39,898 nucleotides of DNA from a virus (IMGVR_UViG_3300028197_000048:1-39898); one strand, 5' to 3'. Shown: positions 8,215-16,425, counted from the first letter of the stretch. Notes: a model not told the origin generated them from the sequence alone. Translations and numbers: made by a program.

Positions 8215-10593
8215 ATGACAGAAAAACTTAAAAACCAAAAAGACTCACTCGCAAGATTAATGGCAACAGAAAATCTTACGATTGTACATAAAAAAATACC
8301 AACTGCATACTTTGATGTTAAGAATAGGATACTCGCTTGTCCTACTTTCAAAGATGACATTTCTCCAGAACTATATGACTTGTTCATGGGGCATGAAGTT
8401 GGCCATGCACTGAATACTCCTTACGAGGGACTTCATTCTACATTAGTTGAGAATAGAACTCTTAAGGGTTATCTTAATGTTGTCGAAGATGTAAGAATCG
8501 AGAAGGCAATCAAACAGAAGTATCAAGGGTTGAGAACTTCTTTCTTTAAGGCATACAATGAACTTATGGAAAAGAACTTCTTCGGCATCGAGGGTAGAGA
8601 CTTACAAGAACTTGCATTGATTGACAAAATCAATTTGATTACTAAGTGTGGTTCTAGAGTCAACATCAAACTTAATTCTGAAGAACAAACATTCTTAGAT
8701 ATGGCAGAGGCATGTAAGACTTGGGAAGAAGTTGTCGCTTGTGCTAATTCAATCTATGAGTACTCTAAAGAAAACGAAGACAGAACTAAAGAAGACGAAC
8801 AAATTTCTACTATGCAAATGCCTGATATTGAAGAGTCTGAAGAAGAAGACGAAGATGCAGAATCAAATCAGATGCCTGGTAACTATGACGAATCAGAAGA
8901 AGAGTCTGAAGAAGAAGACGAAGTATCAAAGGCTGACTCTGAAGTAGACGAGAAAGGCGAAGAGACTGATAACCAGATTAAAGAAGTTGGTTCTAAGGGT
9001 GGCAAGTTCGAAGGCGCCTATGACGAATTAGATGGTGCTAGAGAGTCAATCACCGAACACTTTGCACATAACAACGAAGATGACTTTGTTGACGAAAATG
9101 CAAACATAAAAACTAATGTTGACTTGAGAACTAAATTCAAGAATGCTGATATAGACTCTATGATTTACACTCACAAACAAGTTGCCACTGATTGGCAAGA
9201 ATGGTTAGTCGCTGCTGATTGGGACAGACAAATTGCAGAAGATGACTACTACAATCAAGAACATAAAGATGAGGCACTTACTGAAAGAAGTCACACTATT
9301 ATTCTTGGCAAACATTACAGAAAACATCTTCAAAACAAAAACAAAAAGATTGTTGCCCACATGGCAAAAGAGTTTGAGTTAAGACAAAATGCACATAGAA
9401 GTGCTAAGGCATATACAGGCACTAGTGGTGACCTTGATATGAATAGACTTGCTAAGTATCAGATTGTTGATGACATTTTCAAAAGAGTCACATACATTCC
9501 AGATGGCAAGAATCATGGTGTCAATGTTTTACTTGACTGGTCTGGTTCTATTCATAATGAGTGTGCCGACATGTTAGAACAATCAATTATACTTTCAGAG
9601 TTCTGTAGAAAAGTAAACATTCCTTACAGAGTGTATCTCTTCTCAGATTCTATTCAAAGACAAGACAGATATGACTACTCAAGTGGCACTGCAAAACTTG
9701 TCGAGATTATGACTAACGAAATGTCTAACAGAAAATACTCAGAGATTCTAGATTACTTATCTTGTATACTAGTTGGCAAAATGCATGATGAGCTTCAGCA
9801 CTCATGGGGTGGTTCAACAAAGGCCGAGAAACTTGCTGAAGAATACAATGCGATATTCAGTTCAATTCAACAATGGGATCCTGCAACTTCATACTGGAGA
9901 GATTCAAGATTCTCAAGACATTGTTGTCCTGAGAATTACAGATTGGGTGGTACACCTCTTGACCATTGTTTAGTTGCTATGAGAAAATTCTTACCAGAGT
10001 TCAACAGACAGTATGGTATTGAGAAATCAATTCTAACAATCATCACCGATGGGTTCAGTTTCAGAAGTGACTTCTTTGACGAATCAGAAGCAGAGTCTAC
10101 TGACTACAAGGCTCAGGCAGGCGATGACTACTGGTATTCTGCCAAGAGAGAGAGAAGTTTCATCGACCCATACATCAACAAGAACTTTCTTTACACAACT
10201 AATTCTGGTTATGGCAGAAACGACTTCGAGAAAACTCAGAACATATTAGAGTGGTTATCAGATACTTGCAATGTCACCGTGACAGGATACTTTGTTTTCA
10301 CCAAGAAGAGAGACTTCCAGTCAATGGGTGAATACATCATACCAAACTTTTGGGCAGAAGTTGATGGGTTGTGGAAAGATATGAGAAAATCAGGTGTAGT
10401 AGTTGACACCAAGGGTTACAACAAATTGTTCTTGACCACTGCATCTAATCTTGCTACGACAGGCGATGACGAACTTGGCGAAGAGTTCATTGGTGCAAAC
10501 AAAAACAGAGTGACTGCCGCTTTCAAAAGAAATCAGAAAGGCAAGTCAACATCAAGATTTCTAACTAACGAATTTATAAAGGAGATTGCATAA
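8215..10593 (+). CDS. cobT: CobT-like protein (metal-binding N domain, acidic linker, VWA domain)
   Basis: 792 residues. The N-terminal part has a zinc-peptidase-like GHEVGHAL motif near residue 60. A very acidic Glu/Asp-rich linker spans about 185-245. The C-terminal half is a von Willebrand A domain with the MIDAS motif LLDWSGSI near 440. This is the layout of CobT, partner of the AAA+ protein CobS; the pair resembles cobaltochelatase subunits and MoxR/VWA machines. In marine T4-like phages it is commonly annotated as porphyrin/cobalamin biosynthesis, but no chelatase large subunit (CobN) is present here. A role in remodelling a host complex is as likely as B12 synthesis (inference). Confidence 0.85.
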   Translation: MTEKLKNQKDSLARLMATENLTIVHKKIPTAYFDVKNRILACPTFKDDISPELYDLFMGHEVGHALNTPYEGLHSTLVENRTLKGYLNVVEDVRIEKAIKQKYQGLRTSFFKAYNELMEKNFFGIEGRDLQELALIDKINLITKCGSRVNIKLNSEEQTFLDMAEACKTWEEVVACANSIYEYSKENEDRTKEDEQISTMQMPDIEESEEEDEDAESNQMPGNYDESEEESEEEDEVSKADSEVDEKGEETDNQIKEVGSKGGKFEGAYDELDGARESITEHFAHNNEDDFVDENANIKTNVDLRTKFKNADIDSMIYTHKQVATDWQEWLVAADWDRQIAEDDYYNQEHKDEALTERSHTIILGKHYRKHLQNKNKKIVAHMAKEFELRQNAHRSAKAYTGTSGDLDMNRLAKYQIVDDIFKRVTYIPDGKNHGVNVLLDWSGSIHNECADMLEQSIILSEFCRKVNIPYRVYLFSDSIQRQDRYDYSSGTAKLVEIMTNEMSNRKYSEILDYLSCILVGKMHDELQHSWGGSTKAEKLAEEYNAIFSSIQQWDPATSYWRDSRFSRHCCPENYRLGGTPLDHCLVAMRKFLPEFNRQYGIEKSILTIITDGFSFRSDFFDESEAESTDYKAQAGDDYWYSAKRERSFIDPYINKNFLYTTNSGYGRNDFEKTQNILEWLSDTCNVTVTGYFVFTKKRDFQSMGEYIIPNFWAEVDGLWKDMRKSGVVVDTKGYNKLFLTTASNLATTGDDELGEEFIGANKNRVTAAFKRNQKGKSTSRFLTNEFIKEIA

Positions 10594-10826
10594 TGGAAAT
10601 GATAGGTACTATTAATATTGATAAATTTCAAGACGCCATACAACAGGTCGGTAAAGGACCTTGTGTAGAGTTTGATTGCCCTAGGCAAAGGGCTTGTGGC
10701 GAAGAAGAGGTTGAATGTAAGGCATTTAGGTTTTGGGTCAACAATGATTCATACACCACAATGAGAAAAGGTCAGAAGACTTCTATTGCAATTGACATGG
10801 AAAGATTACTAAAAGAAATTGAATAG
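10593..10826 (+). CDS. Small four-cysteine protein, 77 aa
   Basis: The ATG overlaps the TAA of the CobT-like gene (TAATG), so translation is probably coupled. Four cysteines, C24, C29, C35 and C42 (spacing CX4CX5CX6C), suggest a zinc or Fe-S site. No family recognised. It lies between the CobT-like and CobS-like genes, so it may belong to the same machine. Its stop is followed at once by terminator/promoter copy C. Confidence 0.75.
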   Translation: MEMIGTINIDKFQDAIQQVGKGPCVEFDCPRQRACGEEEVECKAFRFWVNNDSYTTMRKGQKTSIAIDMERLLKEIE

Positions 10827-10858
10827 GGTTGACAATGACCCTCACTTTTTGATAGGAT
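10825..10858 (+). promoter_or_regulatory. Terminator/promoter element, copy C
   Basis: Hairpin AGGGT (10825-10829) with ACCCT (10838-10842), then CACTTTTTG. Promoter TTGACA (10829-10834), 18 bases, TAGGAT (10853-10858). It drives the CobS-like gene, which starts 36 bases after the predicted +1 with SD GGAG. The leader holds a 13-codon ATG ORF (from 10867) overlapping the gene start. Confidence 0.7.
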
Positions 10859-10900
10859 AATAACTGATGAGAAATAAAACTACTTTAACGGAGACAAATT

Positions 10901-12115
10901 ATGAGTAAGTGGACATACGACCCAACAGAGTCGATTAATATAGGGAATGCAAATTTCCACCTGACACCTGACAGGAAAGAATTTATTCAGGCATTAAAGG
11001 AAAAATATCCGAATCAATTGCAATTCACGAAAGAGCAATTCAATTCGTTAGGACATTTTCCATATTGGCTGAAGTCAAACAGGTATAACTTTAAAGATGG
11101 TTCAGTCTTTAATCTTCAACCTATTCTTGCTGTCGATAATAACGGCACGACTATTGCAGTTTCTAATAAACCAGAACCTCTTGCAGTTCCTCAGACCAAG
11201 AGGGTTCAACAGATGCCTGTTGCCGCTCAATCTGAGAGTGTGAATATCATGAGTGATGTCAAAATCATTCCTGAGAAGATGCCAAACTATGTGCCTTTTG
11301 GTCATGCTAAAGATGTTAAGAACATTCTTAAATCTAAGATATTCTTTCCTTTCTTTGTGACAGGTCTTTCAGGTAATGGTAAAACATTAATGATTGAACA
11401 AACTTGTGCTCAGTTGAAGAGAGAACTCTTCAGAGTCAATATCACTATTGAGACAGACGAAGACGACCTAATGGGTGGTCACACTTTGCAGAATGGTAAC
11501 ATCATCTTCAGAGAAGGTCCAGTTATCAAGGCAATGAGAAAAGGCGCTGTCTTACTTCTTGACGAAGTTGACTTAGGGTCTAACAAAATGATGTGTTTAC
11601 AATCAGTTCTTGAGGGCAAAGGTTACTTAATCAAGAAAACTGGTGAGTGGGTTACACCGACTCCTGGTTTCACTGTTGTCGCAACTGCCAACACTAAGGG
11701 CCAAGGGTCTGAAGATGGCAAGTTCATTGGTACTCAAATCATGAATGAGGCGATGCTTGAAAGATTCGCTATCACAATGCAACAAGAATATCCACCAGTA
11801 ACTACTGAGAGAAATATTCTAAAACAAGAAATGGCTTTGACTGGCGATGTTGACGATGACTTCGTTAAGAAACTAGTTGATTGGGCTGACATAATCAGAA
11901 AGACTTATTACGAAGGCGCCATTGATGATGTGATTACGACCAGAAGGTTAGTTCACATTGTTAGTGCTTACAAGATGTTTGGTGACAAACTAAAGGCGAT
12001 TACAATGTGCATATCTAGATTTGACGAAGAAACTAGAAATGCTGTTCTCGACCTTTACACCAAAGTCGATGATGGTGTGCATTTAGAAAACCCTGTTGAC
12101 GAAACAGACTCTTAA
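10901..12115 (+). CDS. cobS: CobS-like AAA+ ATPase (MoxR type)
   Basis: 404 residues. The AAA+ core follows a variable N-terminal region of about 125 residues. It has Walker A GLSGNGKTLM near 159, Walker B LLLDEVDL near 210, a sensor segment (VVATANTKGQG) and an arginine-finger region (NEAMLERF). This is the expected ATPase partner of the VWA/CobT-like protein encoded upstream, and together they resemble MoxR-VWA machines that insert metals or remodel proteins. SD ACGGAGACAAATT supports the start. Expressed from its own promoter (10825), although the pair is adjacent. Confidence 0.9.
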   Translation: MSKWTYDPTESINIGNANFHLTPDRKEFIQALKEKYPNQLQFTKEQFNSLGHFPYWLKSNRYNFKDGSVFNLQPILAVDNNGTTIAVSNKPEPLAVPQTKRVQQMPVAAQSESVNIMSDVKIIPEKMPNYVPFGHAKDVKNILKSKIFFPFFVTGLSGNGKTLMIEQTCAQLKRELFRVNITIETDEDDLMGGHTLQNGNIIFREGPVIKAMRKGAVLLLDEVDLGSNKMMCLQSVLEGKGYLIKKTGEWVTPTPGFTVVATANTKGQGSEDGKFIGTQIMNEAMLERFAITMQQEYPPVTTERNILKQEMALTGDVDDDFVKKLVDWADIIRKTYYEGAIDDVITTRRLVHIVSAYKMFGDKLKAITMCISRFDEETRNAVLDLYTKVDDGVHLENPVDETDS

Positions 12116-12124
12116 GAGTATAAT
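12096..12124 (+). promoter_or_regulatory. Sigma70-type promoter inside the cobS 3' end
   Basis: TTGACG (12096-12101), exactly 17 bases, TATAAT (12119-12124). Predicted +1 is 12131, the A of the next ATG, which has no SD. Near-consensus promoter. Confidence 0.65.
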
Positions 12125-12130
12125 ACTAAT

Positions 12131-12439
12131 ATGGGTTTATTTACTAAGTCAAACAACAAAGTCCAACGAGGCATTGACTACAAATACAATGAGGGAGAAC
12201 TTCTAAAAGAGTTCTCTCAATATGTAGATTCAACTTATGACCAACACTACAGTCTGAACAAGTATCAGGCAACTGAATTCATTATGGATGCAGGACACGG
12301 TGAAGGTTTTTGTATTGGGAATATTTTAAAGTATGCCCAACGATATGGCAAAAAGGGTGGGAAAAATCGTGCCGACCTTTTGAAAGTAATTCATTATGGG
12401 TTTCTTGCTTTAAATAATCACGATAAAAATGGAGACTAA
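12131..12439 (+). CDS. DUF3310 family protein
   Basis: 102 residues with the DUF3310 pattern GFCIGNILKYAQRYGKKGG followed by DLLKVIHYG, found in many phage small proteins annotated as nucleotide-kinase-like. The function is not established. The start has no SD and coincides with the predicted transcription start, suggesting leaderless expression together with the clamp gene four bases downstream. Confidence 0.85.
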   Translation: MGLFTKSNNKVQRGIDYKYNEGELLKEFSQYVDSTYDQHYSLNKYQATEFIMDAGHGEGFCIGNILKYAQRYGKKGGKNRADLLKVIHYGFLALNNHDKNGD

Positions 12440-12442
12440 GAA

Positions 12443-13108
12443 ATGAAAATTTCAAGTGAAACAAAGGCGATACTAAAAAACTTCGCTACAATTAATTCAG
12501 GTATCAAAGTTGATTCAGGTAATCAACTTAAGACGATATCTAACATGAAGAATATTCTGGCTGTCGCTACGATACCAGAAACATTCGACAAGTCATTTAG
12601 TATCTACAATCTTGTAGAATTTCTAGGTGCAACTAGTCTATTAGAGAATCCAGAATTCAATTTCAATGATTCGTCATTGAGTATTGCTGATGCTGATACA
12701 TCTCTAACTTACTTCTATGCCTCAGAGGGTATGGTCACTTCACCAGAGAAGATGATTACTATGCCAGATGCAGAGATTAATATAGAATTATCTTCTACAC
12801 TTCTAACTGAATTGCAAAAGGCAGCTTCAGTATTGGGTGTTAATGATTTGATACTTACATCTGATGGGACTAAAATTCAGATGCAAGTAACTGATAAGAA
12901 GAATACAACTTCGAACACATTCAGTAGAACTGTTGGCGAAGGCAATGGTGACACATTCACCATGAATTTCAAGATTGAGAACTTGAAAGTTTTAGATGGC
13001 AACTACTCAGTTGCAGTATCCTCAAAAGGCATATCTCATTTCAATAATAAAGATTTGGCTTTAGAATACTTTATTGCTTTAGAACCAGATAGTTCTTACA
13101 GCGCTTAG
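12443..13108 (+). CDS. 45: gp45-like sliding clamp
   Basis: 221 residues, close to T4 gp45 (228). The N-terminal segment (MKISSETKAILKNFATINSG) and the loop TLTYFYASEGM are typical of T4-type clamps. The trimeric ring tethers gp43 to DNA and, in T4, activates late transcription by binding gp55/gp33. SD TGGAGACTAAGAA precedes the ATG. It is followed by a structured leader and gp44, as in T4. Confidence 0.92.
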   Translation: MKISSETKAILKNFATINSGIKVDSGNQLKTISNMKNILAVATIPETFDKSFSIYNLVEFLGATSLLENPEFNFNDSSLSIADADTSLTYFYASEGMVTSPEKMITMPDAEINIELSSTLLTELQKAASVLGVNDLILTSDGTKIQMQVTDKKNTTSNTFSRTVGEGNGDTFTMNFKIENLKVLDGNYSVAVSSKGISHFNNKDLALEYFIALEPDSSYSA

Positions 13109-13116
13109 CATAAATA
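13109..13116 (+). promoter_or_regulatory. Late-type promoter box CATAAATA upstream of gp44
   Basis: CATAAATA just after the gp45 stop would start transcription near 13122, giving gp44 a leader of about 100 bases. Confidence 0.4.
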
Positions 13117-13158
13117 CTTATGTGTGAAACAGCGCCAGTCTCCGCTACTTTCATGGGA

Positions 13159-13214
13159 GTATTAGAATCTCATCATCAATGGTCTAATACACGAACATTC
13201 GGAGGGGTTTGTTC
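13159..13214 (+). promoter_or_regulatory. Structured gp44 leader with the SD in a hairpin loop
   Basis: Two stems precede gp44. GTATTAGA (13159-13166) pairs perfectly with TCTAATAC (13183-13190). GAACA (13193-13197) pairs with TGTTC (13210-13214), with the strong SD GGAGGGG (13201-13207) in its loop. The SD is otherwise too far (16 bases) from the ATG at 13224; folding would bring it closer or mask it. This suggests translational control of the clamp loader. Confidence 0.45.
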
Positions 13215-13223
13215 TTCTTAATT

Positions 13224-14168
13224 ATGAATACAAATGAATTTTTATATGTAGAAAAGTATCGTCCTACTATCATTGCCGATACTATACTACCCAAAGGCGT
13301 TAAGAAAACATTCCGAGAGTTTGTTTCTAATAACGAGATACCAAATCTAATGCTTTGTGGTTCACAAGGTACAGGCAAAACAACGGTCGCTAAGGCACTC
13401 TGTAATGAGTTAGGAGCTGATTTCATTGTCATTAATGGCAGTGACGAGGGCCGTCTTATCGACACTTTGCGAACAAAGATTAAAAACTTCGCATCTACTG
13501 TATCTCTTCAAGGTGGCCCGAAAGTGGTCATACTTGATGAGGCAGATTATATATCTGCTGACTCAGTACAACCTGCATTGAGAAACTTCATAGAAGAGTT
13601 CTCAAGTAACTGTAGGTTTATCTTTACATGTAACTACAAGAATAGAATCATTGCACCTCTACATAGTAGATGTACTGTAATTGATTTCTCAATACCCAAG
13701 AACGAAAAACAAGCACTCGCAATGGGTGGTCTAGATAGACTAAAATCTATATGTGACAATGAGGGTATTAAGTATGATGAGAAGGTATTAGTAGAACTTA
13801 TACTAAAGTTCTTTCCAGATTTCAGACGATGTATCAACGAAGTTCAACGATATGGTGCAAGTGGTGTAATCGATAGTGGTCTATTAGCGACATTATCAGA
13901 AGAAAAACTGACACCATTGATTGATATGATTGCAGGTAAAAACTGGGGCGCCATGAGAAAATGGGTCGCTCAAAATTCTGATAATGATTTCAATGGTTTA
14001 TATCGTAAGATATTTGATGCACTCGAACAAAGATTAGAACCAAGTTCTATACCTGCAGCTGTTTTGTTCATCGCTGATTATCAATACAAGGCTGCATTCG
14101 CTATGGATTCAGAAATTAACTTCACCGCATGTCTCACCGAGATTATGTCCGAGTGCAAGTTTAAGTGA
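13224..14168 (+). CDS. 44: gp44-like clamp-loader ATPase subunit
   Basis: AAA+ clamp-loader subunit, 314 residues. VEKYRP lies near the N terminus (the family hallmark), followed by Walker A GSQGTGKTTVAKAL, Walker B VVILDEAD (a DExD-type box), sensor 1 FTCNY, and the SRC motif (LHSRCTVIDF) that supplies the arginine finger. The ATG at 13224 gives MNTNEFLYVEKYRP as in relatives; a TTG at 13209 would add five residues. It works with gp62 to load gp45. Confidence 0.95.
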   Translation: MNTNEFLYVEKYRPTIIADTILPKGVKKTFREFVSNNEIPNLMLCGSQGTGKTTVAKALCNELGADFIVINGSDEGRLIDTLRTKIKNFASTVSLQGGPKVVILDEADYISADSVQPALRNFIEEFSSNCRFIFTCNYKNRIIAPLHSRCTVIDFSIPKNEKQALAMGGLDRLKSICDNEGIKYDEKVLVELILKFFPDFRRCINEVQRYGASGVIDSGLLATLSEEKLTPLIDMIAGKNWGAMRKWVAQNSDNDFNGLYRKIFDALEQRLEPSSIPAAVLFIADYQYKAAFAMDSEINFTACLTEIMSECKFK

Positions 14169-14260
14169 TTGAATTATTAGTATGGAGTTTAATAGTAATT
14201 ACATGGGCAACATATGGTATGCATGTAATAAAAGAGTTTGTGAGAAATCACATAGAATAG
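14165..14260 (+). CDS. Very small membrane protein, 31 aa (GTG start)
   Basis: The GTG start overlaps the gp44 stop (GTGA). The product is one hydrophobic helix (IELLVWSLIVITWATYG) and a basic tail. It ends four bases before the SD of the next gene. Evidence is the coupled overlap and the clean transmembrane pattern. Function unknown. Confidence 0.5.
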   Translation: MIELLVWSLIVITWATYGMHVIKEFVRNHIE

Positions 14261-14269
14261 GAGACTGAA

Positions 14270-14683
14270 ATGAAAGTAGAACCAATAATGAAAAAACCAA
14301 CTAGATTCAGACGATTTGCATTTGCACTTGTGAATGCTTGGAGAAGAGTAATGGATGTGAAATATAATCCATTAAAATATATACCCGACCCAAGTTTACA
14401 GACTTACTTTATGTTAGTTTTGTTTACTGTATGGAGTGTATTCTTTGGGTTTCTGGCTGCAAACTACTTAGGGTTCTTTAATTACAATACTCTAATTAGT
14501 ATCATCATACATATTGCAATACTATTACCATTAGCATTTACCAATGCAATCTTTGTTGATGCAGAGAGAGATGGACATAAATGGTTAAAAGAATGGACAG
14601 AAGAAAGAAACAGATATCGTATTGTCGCTAACAGACTCAGAACTAAAAACTTAGTTATGTGGAATCCGAACGAGGAAGCATAA
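14270..14683 (+). CDS. Membrane protein with two transmembrane helices, 137 aa
   Basis: SD AGGAGACTGAA precedes the ATG. A basic N terminus (KKPTRFRRFAFALVNAWRR) is followed by two hydrophobic helices near 45-68 and 76-95, then a charged amphipathic C terminus rich in Trp, Arg and Glu. The arrangement predicts both ends in the cytoplasm. No family recognised. The insertion of this and two small genes between gp44 and gp62 departs from the T4 order. Confidence 0.75.
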   Translation: MKVEPIMKKPTRFRRFAFALVNAWRRVMDVKYNPLKYIPDPSLQTYFMLVLFTVWSVFFGFLAANYLGFFNYNTLISIIIHIAILLPLAFTNAIFVDAERDGHKWLKEWTEERNRYRIVANRLRTKNLVMWNPNEEA

Positions 14684-14796
14684 TGGGTAAATTAAGACAA
14701 TGGTTAGCAAGATGGTTTGATTACCACTTAGAAAAAAGTCTACAAAGACATGCCGATAAAATATGGCGGGAAAGTAAAGATGACAGAACACAATAA
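14683..14796 (+). CDS. Small basic amphipathic protein, 37 aa
   Basis: TAATG overlap with the preceding gene. MGKLRQWLARWFDYHLEKSL and the following residues are Trp/Arg-rich and probably form one amphipathic helix. It overlaps the next gene by 17 bases. Translational coupling is the main support. Function unknown. Confidence 0.5.
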   Translation: MGKLRQWLARWFDYHLEKSLQRHADKIWRESKDDRTQ

Positions 14797-15049
14797 TATA
14801 GTAGAATTTCAAAGACAATTATTGGCCGCAGAAGAATGGTCGAGTAAAGTTAAGGGCATACATGCACATTCAATAAACTCTATGTGGTACGATGACAGAC
14901 CACAAGATACTTCAGAAGGCAAGTGTGTTACCGATGTTGAATACAATAACGGCACAATTGAGAGAACTCAACAAGACGGAACTAAGCATATGTTTGGCAC
15001 TGCTCTTACTGGTCAAGCCCTAGTTGATTCTATGAATAGAAACACTTAA
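14780..15049 (+). CDS. Hypothetical protein, 89 aa
   Basis: The start at 14780 (MTEHNNIVEF) is chosen over 14750 because it shortens the overlap with the upstream small gene and starts the helical segment EFQRQLLAAEEWSSKV. The C-terminal half is beta-rich (CVTDVEYNNGTIERTQQDG). No family recognised. It lies directly upstream of gp62, whose GTG follows the stop without a gap. Confidence 0.7.
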   Translation: MTEHNNIVEFQRQLLAAEEWSSKVKGIHAHSINSMWYDDRPQDTSEGKCVTDVEYNNGTIERTQQDGTKHMFGTALTGQALVDSMNRNT

Positions 15050-15442
15050 GTGTCAAAACGAAATCCATTCGACTTCGTTAAGTCGGTCTCTTACGACAAA
15101 AAAGATATCATGGTTGATGATATCGAAGAGAAAGCATATCAACCATTCTTAATCAATAAGGCATTATCTTATCACCAAGATGCAGTCTTTCTAGTAAACG
15201 AGATGAATATCAGACATAGTACTGGTGGCCGTCTTCAATACTTGTTTTTCATAAATACTCTTAGAAAACGACAAAGATTTTCTAAATGGCATAAACCTTT
15301 CGAAAGTAAGAAGTTAGATACAGTGAAGCAGGCCTTCGGCGTATCCTCACAAAGGGCCAAAGAATATCTTGAGTTATTAAATGATAAACAGTATCGTGAC
15401 TTGAAAGACAGTATGAAAATTGGTGGAAAGAATAATGGATGA
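15050..15442 (+). CDS. 62: gp62-like clamp-loader small subunit
   Basis: 130 residues beginning NPFDFVKSVSYDKKDIM, typical of the T4-like gp62 family in marine phages (shorter than T4 gp62, 187 residues). It forms the 4:1 clamp loader with gp44 and holds the complex together. GTG start immediately after the previous stop. Position before regA matches the T4 order. Confidence 0.88.
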   Translation: MSKRNPFDFVKSVSYDKKDIMVDDIEEKAYQPFLINKALSYHQDAVFLVNEMNIRHSTGGRLQYLFFINTLRKRQRFSKWHKPFESKKLDTVKQAFGVSSQRAKEYLELLNDKQYRDLKDSMKIGGKNNG

Positions 15443-15845
15443 CTTATTAGAATCAGTAAAAGACTTAGTAGAAATAACATTTCCTGAAAAGGACGACTTC
15501 TTAAAGATAAGAGAAACACTATCTAGAATTGGTGTAGCGTCTCGAAAAGAGAAAGAACTCTTTCAGTCATGTCATATACTACACAAAAGAGGCAAGTATT
15601 ACATTGTCCACTTCAAAGAGTTATTCAAACTCGATGGCAAACAAACAAACTTTGACGAATCAGATGTCGCTAGACGAAACACTATTGTCGATTTATTAAG
15701 ACAATGGAACCTTGTCAAGGTACTTGACTCGAAGAGAATAGAAGAGCCTAGAGCGCCACTTTCTCAAATTAAGGTTATACCTTATAAAGAAAAGAACCAG
15801 TGGAAACTCACACAAAAATACTCTATAGGCACTAACATAAACTAA
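15435..15845 (+). CDS. regA: RegA translational repressor
   Basis: 136 residues from the ATG at 15435. The core is the RegA family: FLKIRETLSRIGVASRKEK, then SCHILHKRGKYYIVHFKE and a C-terminal WKLTQKYSIGT. RegA binds translation-initiation regions of early mRNAs (in T4 its targets include gp44 and gp45) and shuts them off. In T4 the next gene is gp43; here gp43 is almost 14 kb away because of a large insertion. SD GGTGGAAAG supports the start. Confidence 0.93.
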   Translation: MDDLLESVKDLVEITFPEKDDFLKIRETLSRIGVASRKEKELFQSCHILHKRGKYYIVHFKELFKLDGKQTNFDESDVARRNTIVDLLRQWNLVKVLDSKRIEEPRAPLSQIKVIPYKEKNQWKLTQKYSIGTNIN

Positions 15846-15855
15846 ATACCCTTGT

Positions 15856-15863
15856 TATAAATC
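15856..15863 (+). promoter_or_regulatory. Possible late promoter box TATAAATC
   Basis: One mismatch to TATAAATA, 22 bases before the small gene at 15885. This would give a short leader with SD ACAGGAG. Confidence 0.35.
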
Positions 15864-15884
15864 AATTAATAACAGGAGTATTAT

Positions 15885-16058
15885 ATGTTGGAATTTCTTC
15901 AATGGATAATTGCTTGGGTACAAGTGTTACCTTGGTTAGTAATGGGTGCATCTTTAGTTGCAGCTCTTACACCTACACCAGTTGATGATGGCATAGTCAA
16001 GAAAGCTTACAAAGTACTTGATTGGGTCGCATTAAATGTTGGAAAAGCAAAGGACTAA
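15885..16058 (+). CDS. Small membrane protein, 57 aa
   Basis: Good SD (AACAGGAGTATTAT). N-terminal hydrophobic segment (about 3-29, Trp-rich), then TPTPVDDGIVKKAYKVLDW, a motif I associate with small phage membrane proteins of unknown role, and a basic tail. Could be holin-like, but there is no lysis gene next to it (lysozyme is at 28714). Confidence 0.7.
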   Translation: MLEFLQWIIAWVQVLPWLVMGASLVAALTPTPVDDGIVKKAYKVLDWVALNVGKAKD

Positions 16059-16078
16059 AAAGTTCTATAAAAACCCCC

Positions 16079-16107
16079 TTTACAAATTAGCGAAACTTCG
16101 ATATACT
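16079..16107 (+). promoter_or_regulatory. Sigma70-type promoter
   Basis: TTTACA (16079-16084), 17 bases, TATACT (16102-16107). It is preceded by an AAAACCCCC block shared with the promoter at 24852. Drives the gene at 16138. Confidence 0.6.
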
Positions 16108-16137
16108 GGAGACTCATAATTTCAATAGGAGTATATT

Positions 16138-16425
16138 ATGGAATACGCAATTGCAATTGTAGTGTTATTTGTTATTGTTTACGCTTATCTCAATAGAGAT
16201 GAAAGTGGTACTACAACTTCATCGGCTCCTGCTCCGGTTTCAAGACCAAGAGTAGTAAAGTCTAATGTTGCAGATAAAAACAATAATGGTGTTACATCTA
16301 AGGCTGAACTTAAGACATTAACTAAGGTTCAACTATTAGAACTTGCTGACAAACAATCACTGAAAGTTAAAAGAAGTGGTTCTAAAGCAGCTGTAATCAA
16401 CGAGATACACTCGCAATTAAAGTAA
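16138..16425 (+). CDS. Membrane-anchored protein with SAP/Rho-N-like C-terminal domain, 95 aa
   Basis: SD AATAGGAG precedes the ATG. Residues 3-18 form a transmembrane anchor (YAIAIVVLFVIVYAYL), followed by a Ser/Thr/Pro linker. The C-terminal 35 residues (LTKVQLLELADKQSLKVKRS and on) fit the helix-extended-loop-helix pattern of SAP/HeH/Rho-N domains, which bind DNA or RNA. It could tether nucleic acid to the membrane (inference). A strong terminator follows, making this a single-gene unit with the promoter at 16079. Confidence 0.75.
   Translation: MEYAIAIVVLFVIVYAYLNRDESGTTTSSAPAPVSRPRVVKSNVADKNNNGVTSKAELKTLTKVQLLELADKQSLKVKRSGSKAAVINEIHSQLK

Noticed and set aside
8732-10249. Alternative + frames inside the cobT-like gene (8732-8947, 9773-9973, 10049-10249)
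   Set aside because: Lie wholly within a gene with clear domain structure; no SD or family features.
10867-10908. 13-codon ORF in the cobS leader, a possible leader peptide
   Set aside because: No sign of attenuation structure (no hairpin alternatives or codon runs) and could arise by chance.
15249-15256. Late-promoter-like CATAAATA inside gp62, and TATAAATA near 27712 inside the glycosyltransferase-like gene
   Set aside because: Internal to well-supported genes and not placed before any start codon; likely chance in AT-rich DNA.
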